In this document: piece after piece, positions 30,171 to 39,674 of the stretch | How positions within the stretch are numbered: position 1 is the stretch's first letter | Layout: each line of letters starts with the position of its first letter | NCBI GenBank assembly: GCA_030055615.1 | Contig: JASFYN010000003.1 | Span: 1-64,000, forward strand | DNA length: 64,000 nt | DNA from: Methanothermobacter sp. | GTDB taxonomy: Archaea; Methanobacteriota; Methanobacteria; Methanobacteriales; DSM-23052 | Direction: 5' to 3' | Notes under the pieces: model-generated | Databases searched by the model: none | What the model saw: only the letters and a program-made list of their open reading frames with translations | Told to the model about the DNA's origin: nothing | Position numbers and translations under genes: made by a program

Positions 30171-31352
30171 ACAAAATTTTAAACACTCAATAGTATTTAA
30201 AATTATCGAACAAATTATAATACATCTTGTATGCCACCATAGGCGTCGTACAAAAATATAAGCCATCTATTGCTAATATAAAATCCACTGCTTGTTTAAA
30301 TGCGTGTTCTGGAATTTTATAGGTGCATGTTAAACTATTGCTGGCATGCCCCTTCCAACTAGTCATATTTGAAAGCTCATATTTAATAACTTGATCCTAT
30401 CATCCATTATATTTTAGCAGTTAGATGTGGGATAAAAAGGAGCATTCTCCCCCCTATAATGGCCCATATTAGAGTGAATATCAACCATAATTTATTGAGA
30501 TCCTCTCTATGTCATGGATAACATATTCTCTGGCTAATTGTCTGTTCAACATCCTTTCCTCATCCTTGGGACTTTTTTGTAAAATTAACCCTCCATTATG
30601 TAATATCATTTCTTCAGAGATTTGTTTTCTCTTCTTATAGCTTTGATGATGGCCTCATGGGTCCGAAACTCTGGAGGGCACATCTCGCCTATACTATTCT
30701 ATCAGGAAAGTTAGGGTCTCTGATGATGCTTCCCCATACTCGTTTTCGCATATAATAATTTCACTCGCTCTTCCTACTTAGATAAAAAAAAGTATGGAAA
30801 AGCCGCAATGAATGTTAAAATATCCAAATCTTCCATGATATTCTAAACTTTAAAGTTTATAATTTTGGTAGACCGGCATAGCATCGTAATAACATTTACA
30901 TATAAAACATAAAGTTGGGGGGTGTCTGGTGACAAATTTGGGACGCTCGTTGTTAATCGTCTATACAGCCATGTTTGACTCTGAAGATTATTTTATTGGC
31001 CATATCAACATTCTATTTCGTGAGCAAACCAATGTAGCAAAAGGATTCCCATAAGCCTTCCAGCACCCCACTTATATATTCTTCAGTTCATATATGGGCA
31101 TTGATATCTCAAAATTTTTAACTGAAATTTGTACTCTGATTTTCAAATAATAGCTTGAAAACTTTTATAATGGAATCTGCCCCCAATATCCGTTGAGATT
31201 CCAATCAGAGATACTCCCCCCAAAGGAATCCGCCACAACCGCAAATAGAAATATTAGTCATTTTGCCTTCACTATATTGTGACTATCCATATTAGACAAT
31301 ATTCTGCATCACTAATGTTCTTTTTAACGAAAAGCACGATATTGCCAGTATT
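30171..31352 (-). other. About 1.2 kb without an intact gene
   Basis: No frame longer than about 60 codons with a credible start is present. On the minus strand between about 30500 and 30830 the frame shows coding-like stretches broken by stops, for example VGRASEIIICENEYGEAS and SEEMILHNGGLILQKSPK, which suggests a decayed gene. The part from 30880 to 31350 shows nothing I can name. The right end holds the promoter of the second rubredoxin. Confidence 0.5.
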
Positions 31353-31841
31353 TTAGATGTTGAACTTTTGGGGATTTTTATTTACTAATTCGTCTCGTTG
31401 CCTTTCATAATCCTTAGCCTCGTACATGAACTTATTCGCAAGTTCTAGACTGTCATTGGCCGATTCTATCTCATCTATTCTGAGGAGTTGTATTGCATTT
31501 TTAAGTTCTGAGGTGGCGTTCAATTTTGCATCTATTTCCGCTAATACAAGTTTCAAATATTCTACGAATACCTCATCCCCTGCCTCTTCTGCATATGCCA
31601 TGGCCTCGGATGTTAAAAGTCGGGCCGCATTATATTCAGATGATGCTGATTCACATTTTTCAAGAGCACTCTCCAGCCTATGACTGTTCACATCCTCTGC
31701 AGCCCCATTGTAATATTCATCACCCTTTTTAAGGTGTTGGTTGATATCCCCTGATAACCTGTTTATTTCATTTATATTAGAAATGCACCCACTGCAAGAA
31801 ACGATTATAATTATAATGACTAATACAAGTCTTCTTTTCAT
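31353..31841 (-). CDS. Putative lipoprotein, helical
   Basis: A 162-aa protein starting at MKRRLVLVI with GGAG upstream. The basic n-region, hydrophobic run of Ile and Val, and lipobox-like VSCSGC (Cys about residue 20) point to an exported lipid-anchored protein. The mature part is helical and acidic with Ser/Ala/Glu-rich heptads (GDEYYNGAAEDVNSHRLESAL), reminiscent of methanogen surface helical-bundle proteins. Function unknown. It lies downstream of the superoxide reductase with about 120 bases between them, and may be co-transcribed. Confidence 0.65.
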   Translation of the reverse strand: MKRRLVLVIIIIIVSCSGCISNINEINRLSGDINQHLKKGDEYYNGAAEDVNSHRLESALEKCESASSEYNAARLLTSEAMAYAEEAGDEVFVEYLKLVLAEIDAKLNATSELKNAIQLLRIDEIESANDSLELANKFMYEAKDYERQRDELVNKNPQKFNI

Positions 31842-31962
31842 GTTTCTTACTCCTTCGGGGAGAGAACACACCATGTATGTGGTGTCTCCCAGAATTCCCT
31901 GGAGAGACCCCCCAACATTAACATGCTTTAATCTGTAGACCATAGGGGGCTCGACGCTCTTT

Positions 31963-32340
31963 TTAATCATGCCATAGTCCATGTATGTTACAATATGATC
32001 TTACCATGATTTTCTTGGTTGGTTTTTCTCTGAATGTTGCCTCTGGCTTGTCACCTGCTTTGAGGGTTTTCCTTAACACTTTATCATCTATTATGAGTTC
32101 TATCCATTGGATGTGGTGGCCTTCCTCCATTGGATGTGCTGTTTCACCAACTTTCACTTTTAGGCCTTCTTCTGTCTCCTCTACTATGGGGATGTGTTTC
32201 TCCGGGCCTACGTCTGTGTGCCTTGCTAAGAGTAGCTCCATTGGCTGGTCGCAGCATACTAAGCGCCCTTCACCGGGGTTGAGAATTTCGACTATGTTAC
32301 CACATATGTTGCATCTGAATATTTGGTTTATACTCGTCAA
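31963..32340 (-). CDS. dfx: Desulfoferrodoxin (superoxide reductase, class I)
   Basis: A 125-aa protein that reduces superoxide to peroxide. The N-terminal desulforedoxin iron site has FRCNICG and LVCCDQPMELL (four Cys). The catalytic iron site ligands are His in KHIPIVE, HPMEEGHHIQWIEL and the Cys/His pair in SYCNIHGLW. Both centres are present, so it is a two-iron enzyme. Rubredoxin or rubrerythrin next to it could donate electrons. Confidence 0.95.
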   Translation of the reverse strand: MTSINQIFRCNICGNIVEILNPGEGRLVCCDQPMELLLARHTDVGPEKHIPIVEETEEGLKVKVGETAHPMEEGHHIQWIELIIDDKVLRKTLKAGDKPEATFREKPTKKIMVRSYCNIHGLWHD

Positions 32341-32351
32341 TTTTCCCCTCC

Positions 32352-32924
32352 TTAATATTTTTCACATTTTACTTGGAAGTATCTGCTCGGATGGTCGCAT
32401 GATGGACATTTTTCAGGCGGCTTTTTGCCTTTATGTGTGTAACCGCATTTTCTACAAGTCCATATGACTTCTTCATCTTTCTGGTAAACCCTATTGGACT
32501 CTACAAGTTCTAGGAGCTTTTTGTACCTTTCTTCGTGGTGTTTTTCAGCGACTGCTATGGCTCTTAGGCGTTTAGCTATATCATGGTACCCTTCTTCTTC
32601 CGCGATATCTGCAAATTCAGGGTACATTTCACTATACTCATAATTTTCCCCTTTTATAGCCGCTTTAAGATTCTCAGCAGTGTCTGATAATGTGAGTGGG
32701 GCTTCTGCCTCCACCGTTATAGGATCATCGGCTCCTTTTAGTTCTTGTATCATCCGGAATAACCATTTTGCATGTTCTCTTTCATTATCCGCTGTTAAAT
32801 TAAATATCTCAGAAATTTGTTCAAATCCTTCCTTTTTAGCTATTTTAGCATAGAATGTGTATCTATTCCTTGCTTGGCTTTCACCAATAAAAGCCTTAAT
32901 TAAATTCTTAAGGGTTTTGCTCAT
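32352..32924 (-). CDS. rbr: Rubrerythrin
   Basis: A 190-aa protein from MSKTLKN with a strong GGAGGTGA site. The diiron four-helix domain carries [30 protein letters not shown] and the AEEEGYHDI and EKHHEERY ligand helices. The C-terminal rubredoxin domain has [20 protein letters not shown]. It acts as an NADH- or rubredoxin-linked peroxidase in anaerobes. Only 11 bases separate it from dfx. Confidence 0.96.
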   Translation of the reverse strand: MSKTLKNLIKAFIGESQARNRYTFYAKIAKKEGFEQISEIFNLTADNEREHAKWLFRMIQELKGADDPITVEAEAPLTLSDTAENLKAAIKGENYEYSEMYPEFADIAEEEGYHDIAKRLRAIAVAEKHHEERYKKLLELVESNRVYQKDEEVIWTCRKCGYTHKGKKPPEKCPSCDHPSRYFQVKCEKY

Positions 32925-32929
32925 GCTTT

Positions 32930-34777
32930 TCACCTCCTCTTTTTAATGGTTTTGGAATTTAATATTGGAATTACAACGCTGAGAACCATCAGAGCAGCCC
33001 CCAAGGGTGGGTTTATTTGCTTGTATAGTATTCCTGTGGCGAGGGGTATAGCTACTATGTTGTAGATTGCAGCCCATGCAAGGTTTTCCTTTATCTTATT
33101 ATGAGCTGCTATAGCAATTTCTAATATACTTGGAATATCCAATGGGGTCCCCCATGGGATTATGATATCAGCGCCTTCGATGTCCAATTTATGACCTGTT
33201 CCTATGGTTATCCCAAGATCTGCTTGCTTTAGGGCTGGTATGTCATCTGGTTGGCTTATCATCCCAACCCTCAGCCCATCTTCTTGCATTTTCTTGATTT
33301 TTTTGGCCTTTTCTTCTTTTGTGAGTTCTGCGTGGTATTCATCTAATCCTAGTTCCATGGCGATGGGTTCGGCGACTTTCTTATGGTCTCCTGTTAACAT
33401 TATACATTTTATTCCCTTGTCTTTGAGGGTCTTTATTGTCTTTTTCGCCCCTTTTTTTATTTTGTCTGAGAGTCCGATGCACCCTTTAAGTTCATCGTTG
33501 ATGATTATAAATGCGAGTGTTTTTCCTTGATCTATCATTTCTAGGATTTTTGGGTTTTCTATTTGGAATCCTAGATCTTTAATGTGTTTGTAACTTGTGA
33601 TTTGGATCTTCGTATCTCCTACGTATCCTTTGATTCCTTTTCCTGGGATTGTTTTAGATTTTTTCACTGGTATGGGCTCCTTGGCTACTTCTCTTATACC
33701 CTTTGCTATGGGGTGTTGGCTTTTGGATTCTATGGCAGCGGCATAGTTGATTATGTCACCTTCATCTATTTCATCATCTAAGGATATGATATCTGTTACT
33801 TTGAATTGGCCCGTTGTGAGGGTTCCTGTCTTGTTGAATACCATGGTGTCTAGTTGGCGTGCGGTTTCATATGATTTTTTGTTTTTTATGATTATACCAT
33901 TCTTTGCAGATATTATCGTGGCTGCTAAAATTGCAGTGGGTGCTGCTAATCTGATGGCATGTGGTGATGCTGCTAAAAGTACTGTTATCGCATGTTCTAG
34001 TGCTGGTGTCATGCTTTCCCAGTAGAAGAATGTGAGTATTGCTAATGCGATCACTATTATTATGAGGGTGGATGCAATTTTGTCTGCTGATTCTTGTATT
34101 GTGGTTTTATCTTTTCTTCTTAAAAATTCTATTATTTGGGGGATGAATGATCCTTTGCTGGTTGCTATTGCTTCTATTAGGATAGGTTTTTTGATGTTTA
34201 TTGCTGCTGCTGTCACTGTTTCTCCTGGAGTCTTCTCTATATTGTTTTTAATGATTGGGTGTATCACGGTTGAACCTTTTATTATTATACCATCTGTTGG
34301 TATCACTTCCCCGTTTTTTACTAGTATGAGGTTTCCCGGCCTTATATTATCTGTGGGGGCGTTCTTGACCTTTCCGTTCTCTATAATATGTACATTCTCC
34401 GGTATGCTGCGCATAGGCTCTTCTAATGGTTCCTTAATTTTTTCTGTTAATTTTTTTCCGAGCCAACGCCCAAATAATATTATCATGATGATTATTGCCA
34501 ATTCTATGGGGATAATCCCTGCTGAAGGTGTTGATATGACGTAGAGGTAGGCCGTCGTAATTGCGATAATCGCTAAAATCGTGGATCCTAGTTTTTTCTC
34601 TTTCAATTCTCTAAAAGCGTCTCTAAAGAATGGATAGCCTCCATAGAAAAAAATCATAGAGGATAGTAATATTGTGCCCCAGTATCCTAGGCTGGATCCT
34701 ACTATGGCGATTATGGCTATTGTTAGCAGGGTGCAGATTATGAGCCTTTTTTTGAAAGTTTCCATGGGGGATAGCAC
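32930..34777 (-). CDS. P1B-type (CopB-like) P-type ATPase homologue with lost catalytic motifs
   Basis: A 615-aa protein with six to eight hydrophobic helices and the full P-type domain order, closest in pattern to CopB-type heavy-metal pumps. Every chemistry-defining motif is changed. DKTGT reads [10 protein letters not shown], with Asn315 in place of the phosphorylated Asp. The metal CPH/CPC motif reads [10 protein letters not shown] at 271. TGES reads PGET at 184. The hinge GDGxNDxP reads [11 protein letters not shown] near 507. ATP-binding marks ([20 protein letters not shown]) remain. The frame is intact, so it looks selected rather than decayed. It lies between rubrerythrin and a DUF255 gene. 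ATG 34765 is an alternative start. Confidence 0.85.
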   Translation of the reverse strand: MLSPMETFKKRLIICTLLTIAIIAIVGSSLGYWGTILLSSMIFFYGGYPFFRDAFRELKEKKLGSTILAIIAITTAYLYVISTPSAGIIPIELAIIIMIILFGRWLGKKLTEKIKEPLEEPMRSIPENVHIIENGKVKNAPTDNIRPGNLILVKNGEVIPTDGIIIKGSTVIHPIIKNNIEKTPGETVTAAAINIKKPILIEAIATSKGSFIPQIIEFLRRKDKTTIQESADKIASTLIIIVIALAILTFFYWESMTPALEHAITVLLAASPHAIRLAAPTAILAATIISAKNGIIIKNKKSYETARQLDTMVFNKTGTLTTGQFKVTDIISLDDEIDEGDIINYAAAIESKSQHPIAKGIREVAKEPIPVKKSKTIPGKGIKGYVGDTKIQITSYKHIKDLGFQIENPKILEMIDQGKTLAFIIINDELKGCIGLSDKIKKGAKKTIKTLKDKGIKCIMLTGDHKKVAEPIAMELGLDEYHAELTKEEKAKKIKKMQEDGLRVGMISQPDDIPALKQADLGITIGTGHKLDIEGADIIIPWGTPLDIPSILEIAIAAHNKIKENLAWAAIYNIVAIPLATGILYKQINPPLGAALMVLSVVIPILNSKTIKKRR

Positions 34778-34787
34778 CCCGATCCCA

Positions 34788-36830
34788 TTATTTGGTTAGG
34801 ATATCTATTATAGCTTCTGGGTCTTTTATGGGTGGATGGCAGGTTTTATCCTTGCATAAGTAATAGGTGCACTCATTGAGTAGTTTCTTATTTCTTAATG
34901 TTTCCGGTGCGAATGACCAGTCACTGTCTTCCAGTTTAAGAGTCACTGTAAAGTATGGTATAAATGTACTTTTTAGTTTATGGGGTATGCATGATCTTGT
35001 CCGAGCTGCTATAACTAAACTACTGCCACCTGTTTGGTGCCAGTGAGCCCCCACCAAAAGTAAGGTATAAGCTAGAGGTATTCGTTTAATCTTGGCTACG
35101 AATGACTTTATGATGTGTTCTGCAATTTTGATCATAGCTTCATCTTCTAGTATGCTACCCATTCTTAACAAGTTTAGTGCATGAACAGAATTACCTGATG
35201 GTGTTGCACTATCAGAACCCTCTTTTTTCCTTATTAAAAGACTATCAGAATAATCAGCCGTGAAAAAGAATCCCCCATTCTCATCATCTCTGAAATGTTC
35301 GTTTAATTCCTCTGATAATCCTAGGGCGAGTTTTATGTATTTTTCATTGAAGGTTGCGTCATATAATTCTAGTATCCCCCAGATGAAGAAAGCGTAATCA
35401 TCAAGATTGCCCCAAATTGCACTTTCACCATCCCTGTAACGATGCATCAACCTCCCATTCTTATAAAGTTTGTCCATGATAAATTCCAGCGCATCCTCGG
35501 CTACATTCAAATACCTCTTGTCTCCCAGTACCTTATAGCCCCTTGCAAAGGCTGCTATCATAAGCCCATTCCAGTCTGTAAGTATCTTATCATCCTTATT
35601 GGGTGGTGTCCTCCTCGACCTATAATTGAAGAGTTTTCTTCTACCATCCTCCACTTCCTCTAGGAATTCAGTGGGGTCTATTCCTTTCTCTTCTGCGAAT
35701 TTTTCTGGCATGGTCTTCATATAAAGGACGTTTTTGCCTGAGGGTTTTCCGGTCTCATCTAGTAGGTTGCCCTCTTCTTTGACATTGAAGAATTCACAGA
35801 GCAAATCAGAATCTAAAATTTCTCTTAATTCTTTCATTGTCCAGAGATAAAACTTGCCTTCTTCTCCTTCACTTTCCGCATCCTCTGCCGAATAGAACCC
35901 ACCCTTGGGGGATCTCATCTCCCTTATAACGTATTCAAATATTTCTTTTACTGTTTTCTTGTAGAGTTCCTTTCCCAATACTTGATAGGCTTCAAGGTAT
36001 GCTATGGCCATTAAAGCTTGGTCATAAAGCATTTTCTCGAAATGGGGTATCCTCCATGTAGGGTCAACAGTGTAACGATGAAAACCATACCCTACATGGT
36101 CGTAGATACCCCCAAAGCGCATTTTATCAAGGGTTAATTCAACCATACCCAAGGCTTTTTTATCTTTTAGAAGACCATACCTTAACAAGAAGTAAAGATG
36201 ATTTGGTAGTGGGAATTTCTGTGAAGACCCGAACCCCCCATTTTCATGGTCAAAGGCCTTCTTCAATTCCTCGAATCCTGCATCTATTATCTTCTCCTGG
36301 ATTTCATGTGGTTTTGTGGGTGCGTTCATCCTCTTGATGGCCATAGTGATCTCGGTGGCTGCATTATCTATGTCTTCTGGCTTTTTTTCCCAAAGTTCCC
36401 CAGTTTTTAATATGATCTCTTTTAATCCGGCCACGCCATGGCTTGTCTCCTTTGGGAAGTATGTGCCTGCGAAGAACGGTCTACCATCAGGTGTTAGGAA
36501 TATAGTGAGTGGCCAGCCCCCTGTACCTGTGAGGAGTTGGCAAGCGTTCATATAAATATTGTCAATGTCTGGTCTTTCCTCTCTGTCAACTTTAACTGGT
36601 ATGAATGTTTCATTTATGAGTTTAGCGATTACCGGGTCATTAAATGATTCTCTGGCCATCACATGGCACCAGTGACATGTGGAATAGCCTATTGACAAGA
36701 ATATGGGCTTGTTATACTTTTTTGCTGTCTTAAATGCTTCTTCACCCCATGGAAGCCAATCTACGAGGTCATGGGCATGCTGTAAAAGATATGGACTCTT
36801 CTCTTTTATAAGGGCGTTTTCATGTTCCAT
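34788..36830 (-). CDS. DUF255 thioredoxin-like/six-hairpin glycosidase-fold protein (YyaL type)
   Basis: A 680-aa protein. The N-terminal thioredoxin-like domain (about 1-165) has the redox-type motif [15 protein letters not shown] and [16 protein letters not shown]. The remainder is an alpha/alpha toroid resembling N-acylglucosamine 2-epimerase folds ([49 protein letters not shown]). The family is widespread and its biochemical role is not settled. It is the first gene of the leftward unit with the altered P-type ATPase, rubrerythrin and superoxide reductase, so a redox role is plausible. Confidence 0.9.
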   Translation of the reverse strand: MEHENALIKEKSPYLLQHAHDLVDWLPWGEEAFKTAKKYNKPIFLSIGYSTCHWCHVMARESFNDPVIAKLINETFIPVKVDREERPDIDNIYMNACQLLTGTGGWPLTIFLTPDGRPFFAGTYFPKETSHGVAGLKEIILKTGELWEKKPEDIDNAATEITMAIKRMNAPTKPHEIQEKIIDAGFEELKKAFDHENGGFGSSQKFPLPNHLYFLLRYGLLKDKKALGMVELTLDKMRFGGIYDHVGYGFHRYTVDPTWRIPHFEKMLYDQALMAIAYLEAYQVLGKELYKKTVKEIFEYVIREMRSPKGGFYSAEDAESEGEEGKFYLWTMKELREILDSDLLCEFFNVKEEGNLLDETGKPSGKNVLYMKTMPEKFAEEKGIDPTEFLEEVEDGRRKLFNYRSRRTPPNKDDKILTDWNGLMIAAFARGYKVLGDKRYLNVAEDALEFIMDKLYKNGRLMHRYRDGESAIWGNLDDYAFFIWGILELYDATFNEKYIKLALGLSEELNEHFRDDENGGFFFTADYSDSLLIRKKEGSDSATPSGNSVHALNLLRMGSILEDEAMIKIAEHIIKSFVAKIKRIPLAYTLLLVGAHWHQTGGSSLVIAARTRSCIPHKLKSTFIPYFTVTLKLEDSDWSFAPETLRNKKLLNECTYYLCKDKTCHPPIKDPEAIIDILTK

Positions 36831-36963
36831 CCAAAATTCTCCTAGTAAATTATTCGGTACAATATTTATAAATCCTCTGATAAAATACTTCCCAAAAAAG
36901 GGAAAACTTCAACATCCTCACGGAATAATTTTCCAAATTCAAATGTAGATGGGTGACCCCTAG

Positions 36964-37887
36964 ATGAGCCTAATAATAACTTATACTAGTAGCAAGGGTT
37001 GCGTAATAATAGGTGACAAGAGAAAAATAGCCTACCTTGGGAGCCCCCAGAAGAGAAAAGAACTCGAAAAAGAATTATACGATGGTAATATCAAAACCGA
37101 GGAAGAATTGAGGGCCAAGGCCGAGGAACTTGGTATAAGATTAAATATAAGAGATGATGCAAGGAAGGTTCGAAGCATCGGAGACGTTGTAGTGGGCGAA
37201 GTAAGTCTTAAAACGCCCTTCGAGGCTAAAAGGAGGAGAATATATGCCACTACAGGAGCCTATCAGATCATAGAACTTATAGGATCCAATATAACTAAAT
37301 TTGAAAAGGGTGAAAGCTCCATTGTAATATTTGGGAATACGATAACCAAAAAACTTGCCAGTAGACTATTAAAGAAACATTGGAAGAAAAAAACAAGCCT
37401 AAAAGAAGTTTCAAAACTCCTAGCGAAAATACTAGAAGAAGTCGCTGCCAGAACACCAACTATAAGCCCAGAATATGACATGTACATAAAAACTCCAAGA
37501 CTAGATAAAAGGAAAGCCCATAGACTACTCAGAGAAACCATTCTAAGGGATGTGAAAACACTTCAAAAATGGAGGGCCAAACTACAAAAAGAATTACTAA
37601 AAAAGAGCGAACAGATAAAAATGGCATCAAAGATAATAACAGAAGGAGAAATTGGAAGGGTCATAAACGTAGACAATGATAAAATCGAAGTAAAATTAGC
37701 CCCTAATGTACAAGCCTTCAACATAAAATGGAAAAAGGTTGCAAAACCCGGAGAAAACGTCCTAATGCTAAAAGAAAAACCGGGAGAAGTCAAAGTGGGC
37801 GATCTTGTCATTATTGAAAATGAAAACCTACAAATAAAAGACAAAAAAATCCCACTACAATGCAATGTTATACTTTGCAAAATATGA
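36964..37887 (+). CDS. DUF2121 protein, candidate connectase (proteasome-fold protein ligase)
   Basis: A 307-aa protein. After removal of Met the N-terminus is Ser1, and GDKRK places Asp at mature position 17, as in Ntn hydrolases of the proteasome beta type. The ELEKELYDGNIKTEEELRAKAEELG helix, DVVVGEV and RRRIYATTGAYQ are typical of the methanogen DUF2121 family, which includes the connectases described as sequence-specific protein ligases. A C-terminal beta-rich module (about 220-307) looks OB-like. GGGTGA lies five bases before the ATG. Ser rather than Thr as nucleophile, and ligase activity itself, remain to be shown. Confidence 0.75.
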   Translation: MSLIITYTSSKGCVIIGDKRKIAYLGSPQKRKELEKELYDGNIKTEEELRAKAEELGIRLNIRDDARKVRSIGDVVVGEVSLKTPFEAKRRRIYATTGAYQIIELIGSNITKFEKGESSIVIFGNTITKKLASRLLKKHWKKKTSLKEVSKLLAKILEEVAARTPTISPEYDMYIKTPRLDKRKAHRLLRETILRDVKTLQKWRAKLQKELLKKSEQIKMASKIITEGEIGRVINVDNDKIEVKLAPNVQAFNIKWKKVAKPGENVLMLKEKPGEVKVGDLVIIENENLQIKDKKIPLQCNVILCKI

Positions 37888-37903
37888 AGGGGTGTGATCA
37901 ATC

Positions 37904-38723
37904 ATGAAACTAACATTCCTAGGAAGTGGGGGTGGACGATTTCGCCACCATCACACAAAAAAGGATGACCGGCGGTTTAAGGATAGACAACCTAGAAGGT
38001 AAAAACATCCACATAGACCCCGGACCAGGAGCATTGATAAGATCATACCAATTCGGCCTAAACCCCCGCAGACTAGACGCCATACTAGTATCACATTCAC
38101 ACACTGACCATTACACAGACGCCGAAGTCCTCATCGAAGCTATGACAAGGGGGATGACCAGGAACAAAGGGACGGTAATAGGGAGTCTCAGCGTCATAAA
38201 AGGTTACAAAGACTGGGGTCCTTGCATATCCAAGTATCATCTAAGCAAAACAGAAAACATAATACTAGAAGAGGGTGAGACAACAAAACTAGACAATATA
38301 AAAATCACAGCCACAAAAACAATACATGGAGACCCTACATGTATAGGTTTCAAGTTCCAAACTCCTAAGATAACAATATCCTATACATCAGATACAGCCT
38401 ATTTCAATGAACTCGGCTCATATCATCATGGTGCTGATGTTTTAATAGCGAGTGTTATAAGACCAGATAATGAACATATAAGGGGGCATATGTGCTCAGA
38501 TGATTTCAAAATCCTCATAGAAGAGGTGAAACCCAAACTTGCAATAATGACCCACCTTGGCATGAAGATGATATTCAATGACCCAGATGGCGAAGCCCTC
38601 AGAGTACAAGAAGAGACAGATACAAGGGTTATAGCTGCAAGAGACGGGATGTGCATAGACTTGGAACATTTAACAGACCATCAATTAACCTTAGACGATT
38701 ATGGTTACGATGGGCCTCGGTAG
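37904..38723 (+). CDS. Metallo-beta-lactamase fold hydrolase, 5' frameshift
   Basis: A cytoplasmic hydrolase of about 273 aa. The true start is ATG 37904 ([13 protein letters not shown]) after GGGGTG, but that frame and the downstream frame ([15 protein letters not shown] onward) differ by one base at the TTT of 37940-37942; removing one T joins them into the expected N-terminus. Zinc motifs are [12 protein letters not shown], the later TKTIHGD and SYTSDTAYF, and MTHLGMKM. The stop codon TAG lies inside the following tRNA gene. The frameshift may be real, recoded, or an assembly error. Confidence 0.8.
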
Positions 38724-38787
38724 CTTAGTCTGGTAGAGCGCGGGACTCGTAATCCCGTGGTCGCGGGTTCAATTCCCGCCCGGGGCT
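38714..38787 (+). tRNA. tRNA-Thr (anticodon CGT)
   Basis: A 74-base cloverleaf without intron. The acceptor GCCTCGG pairs with CCGGGGC (one T-G pair). The D-arm is GCT/AGC, the anticodon stem CGGGA/TCCCG with loop CTCGTAA giving CGT, and the T-arm is GCGGG-TTCAATT-CCCGC. The discriminator is T and CCA is not encoded. The first ten bases overlap the end of the upstream hydrolase gene. A T-run follows at about 38810. Confidence 0.95.
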
Positions 38788-38799
38788 TAAAACAGTTAA

Positions 38800-39620
38800 A
38801 ATTTTAAATACTTTTTTTCGAATTTGTCAGTTATAGTCTTCCGATCATTAAATTCAACAAAACTCCTGCCATTCATCCCCTCGGCATGAAGGTCGCCAAT
38901 TGCAAGTTTATTAGCTGCCTTGAGCACATCCTCTGGTTTTTCTATGTAATGTATTCAATTGCCCTTCGCTAAATTCCCATTCATTATATGGAATCGTGTG
39001 GCTATAACAAGCTGGCCCGGTATTCATAGATTATGATATCTTGCATTATTTTTTTTCCGCGGCTGGTAGTATACAGATGTCTGTCATTGCCAAAAGCATT
39101 GGTTTCATAGGGTTGACTCCACCCCAAATATAGGCGGCTTTCACCCACTATTATGGTTCTTTCTGGTCATTTCAAAAAGCTAATTCTTCCAAACCTGAAA
39201 TAAATGACCCATGAGCAGTAATAATATTTCATTATTTATCCCATGCCTTCTTCTTATCTTATACCCGTTGAGGTTGGGGTTAAACTTCTCAAGGTTATAC
39301 TGGTTTCTATGACGATTTCGCGCCCCATTTATATCAGTGATACTAGGGTAAAAGAATGCTAAAATTTGATGTTAAATACATTGAAAGGTCCTTGATAATA
39401 ATAATTTTTATACCATCAATATCCACTATAATATTCTCCAGGGCTTTAAAACTTCTCTTTGGGCCCATCGGTTGTATAAAACAGTCACATCATGCCTATT
39501 GCAACCTGTGGAAGTGCAAGTTCATATACGAAAATCTGTGAGGGGCCTCCATCCTCTATGAAGCTTAAAGTATGGAGAGACATGAAGTAGGAGTATCACC
39601 TACCTATCACTTCATACTGA
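38800..39620 (-). pseudogene. Decayed GT4 glycosyltransferase
   Basis: Translating the minus strand in shifting frames recovers the parts of one GT4 enzyme in order. The N-terminal part has IEDGGPSQIFVYELA, then a TVLYTTDGPKEK-like segment and VDIDGIKII (about 39600-39370). The middle has NLEKFNPNLNGYKIR and a MGHLF strand (about 39320-39190). The C-terminal part has AMTDICILPAAEKKIMQDI and YIEKPEDVLKAANKLA ending in TDKFEKKYLKF (about 39110-38800). Several frameshifts, stops and an internal loss make it non-functional. It probably belonged to the glycan or teichoic-like cluster to its right. Confidence 0.8.
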
Positions 39621-39674
39621 AGGTTAAAGGTAAATAGTAGCATTATTTAGATTGTAGCTTAAAATGAATAATGG

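Noticed and set aside
39356-39541. A 61-codon plus-strand open frame
   Set aside because: It is antisense to the readable N-terminal fragment of the decayed GT4 gene.
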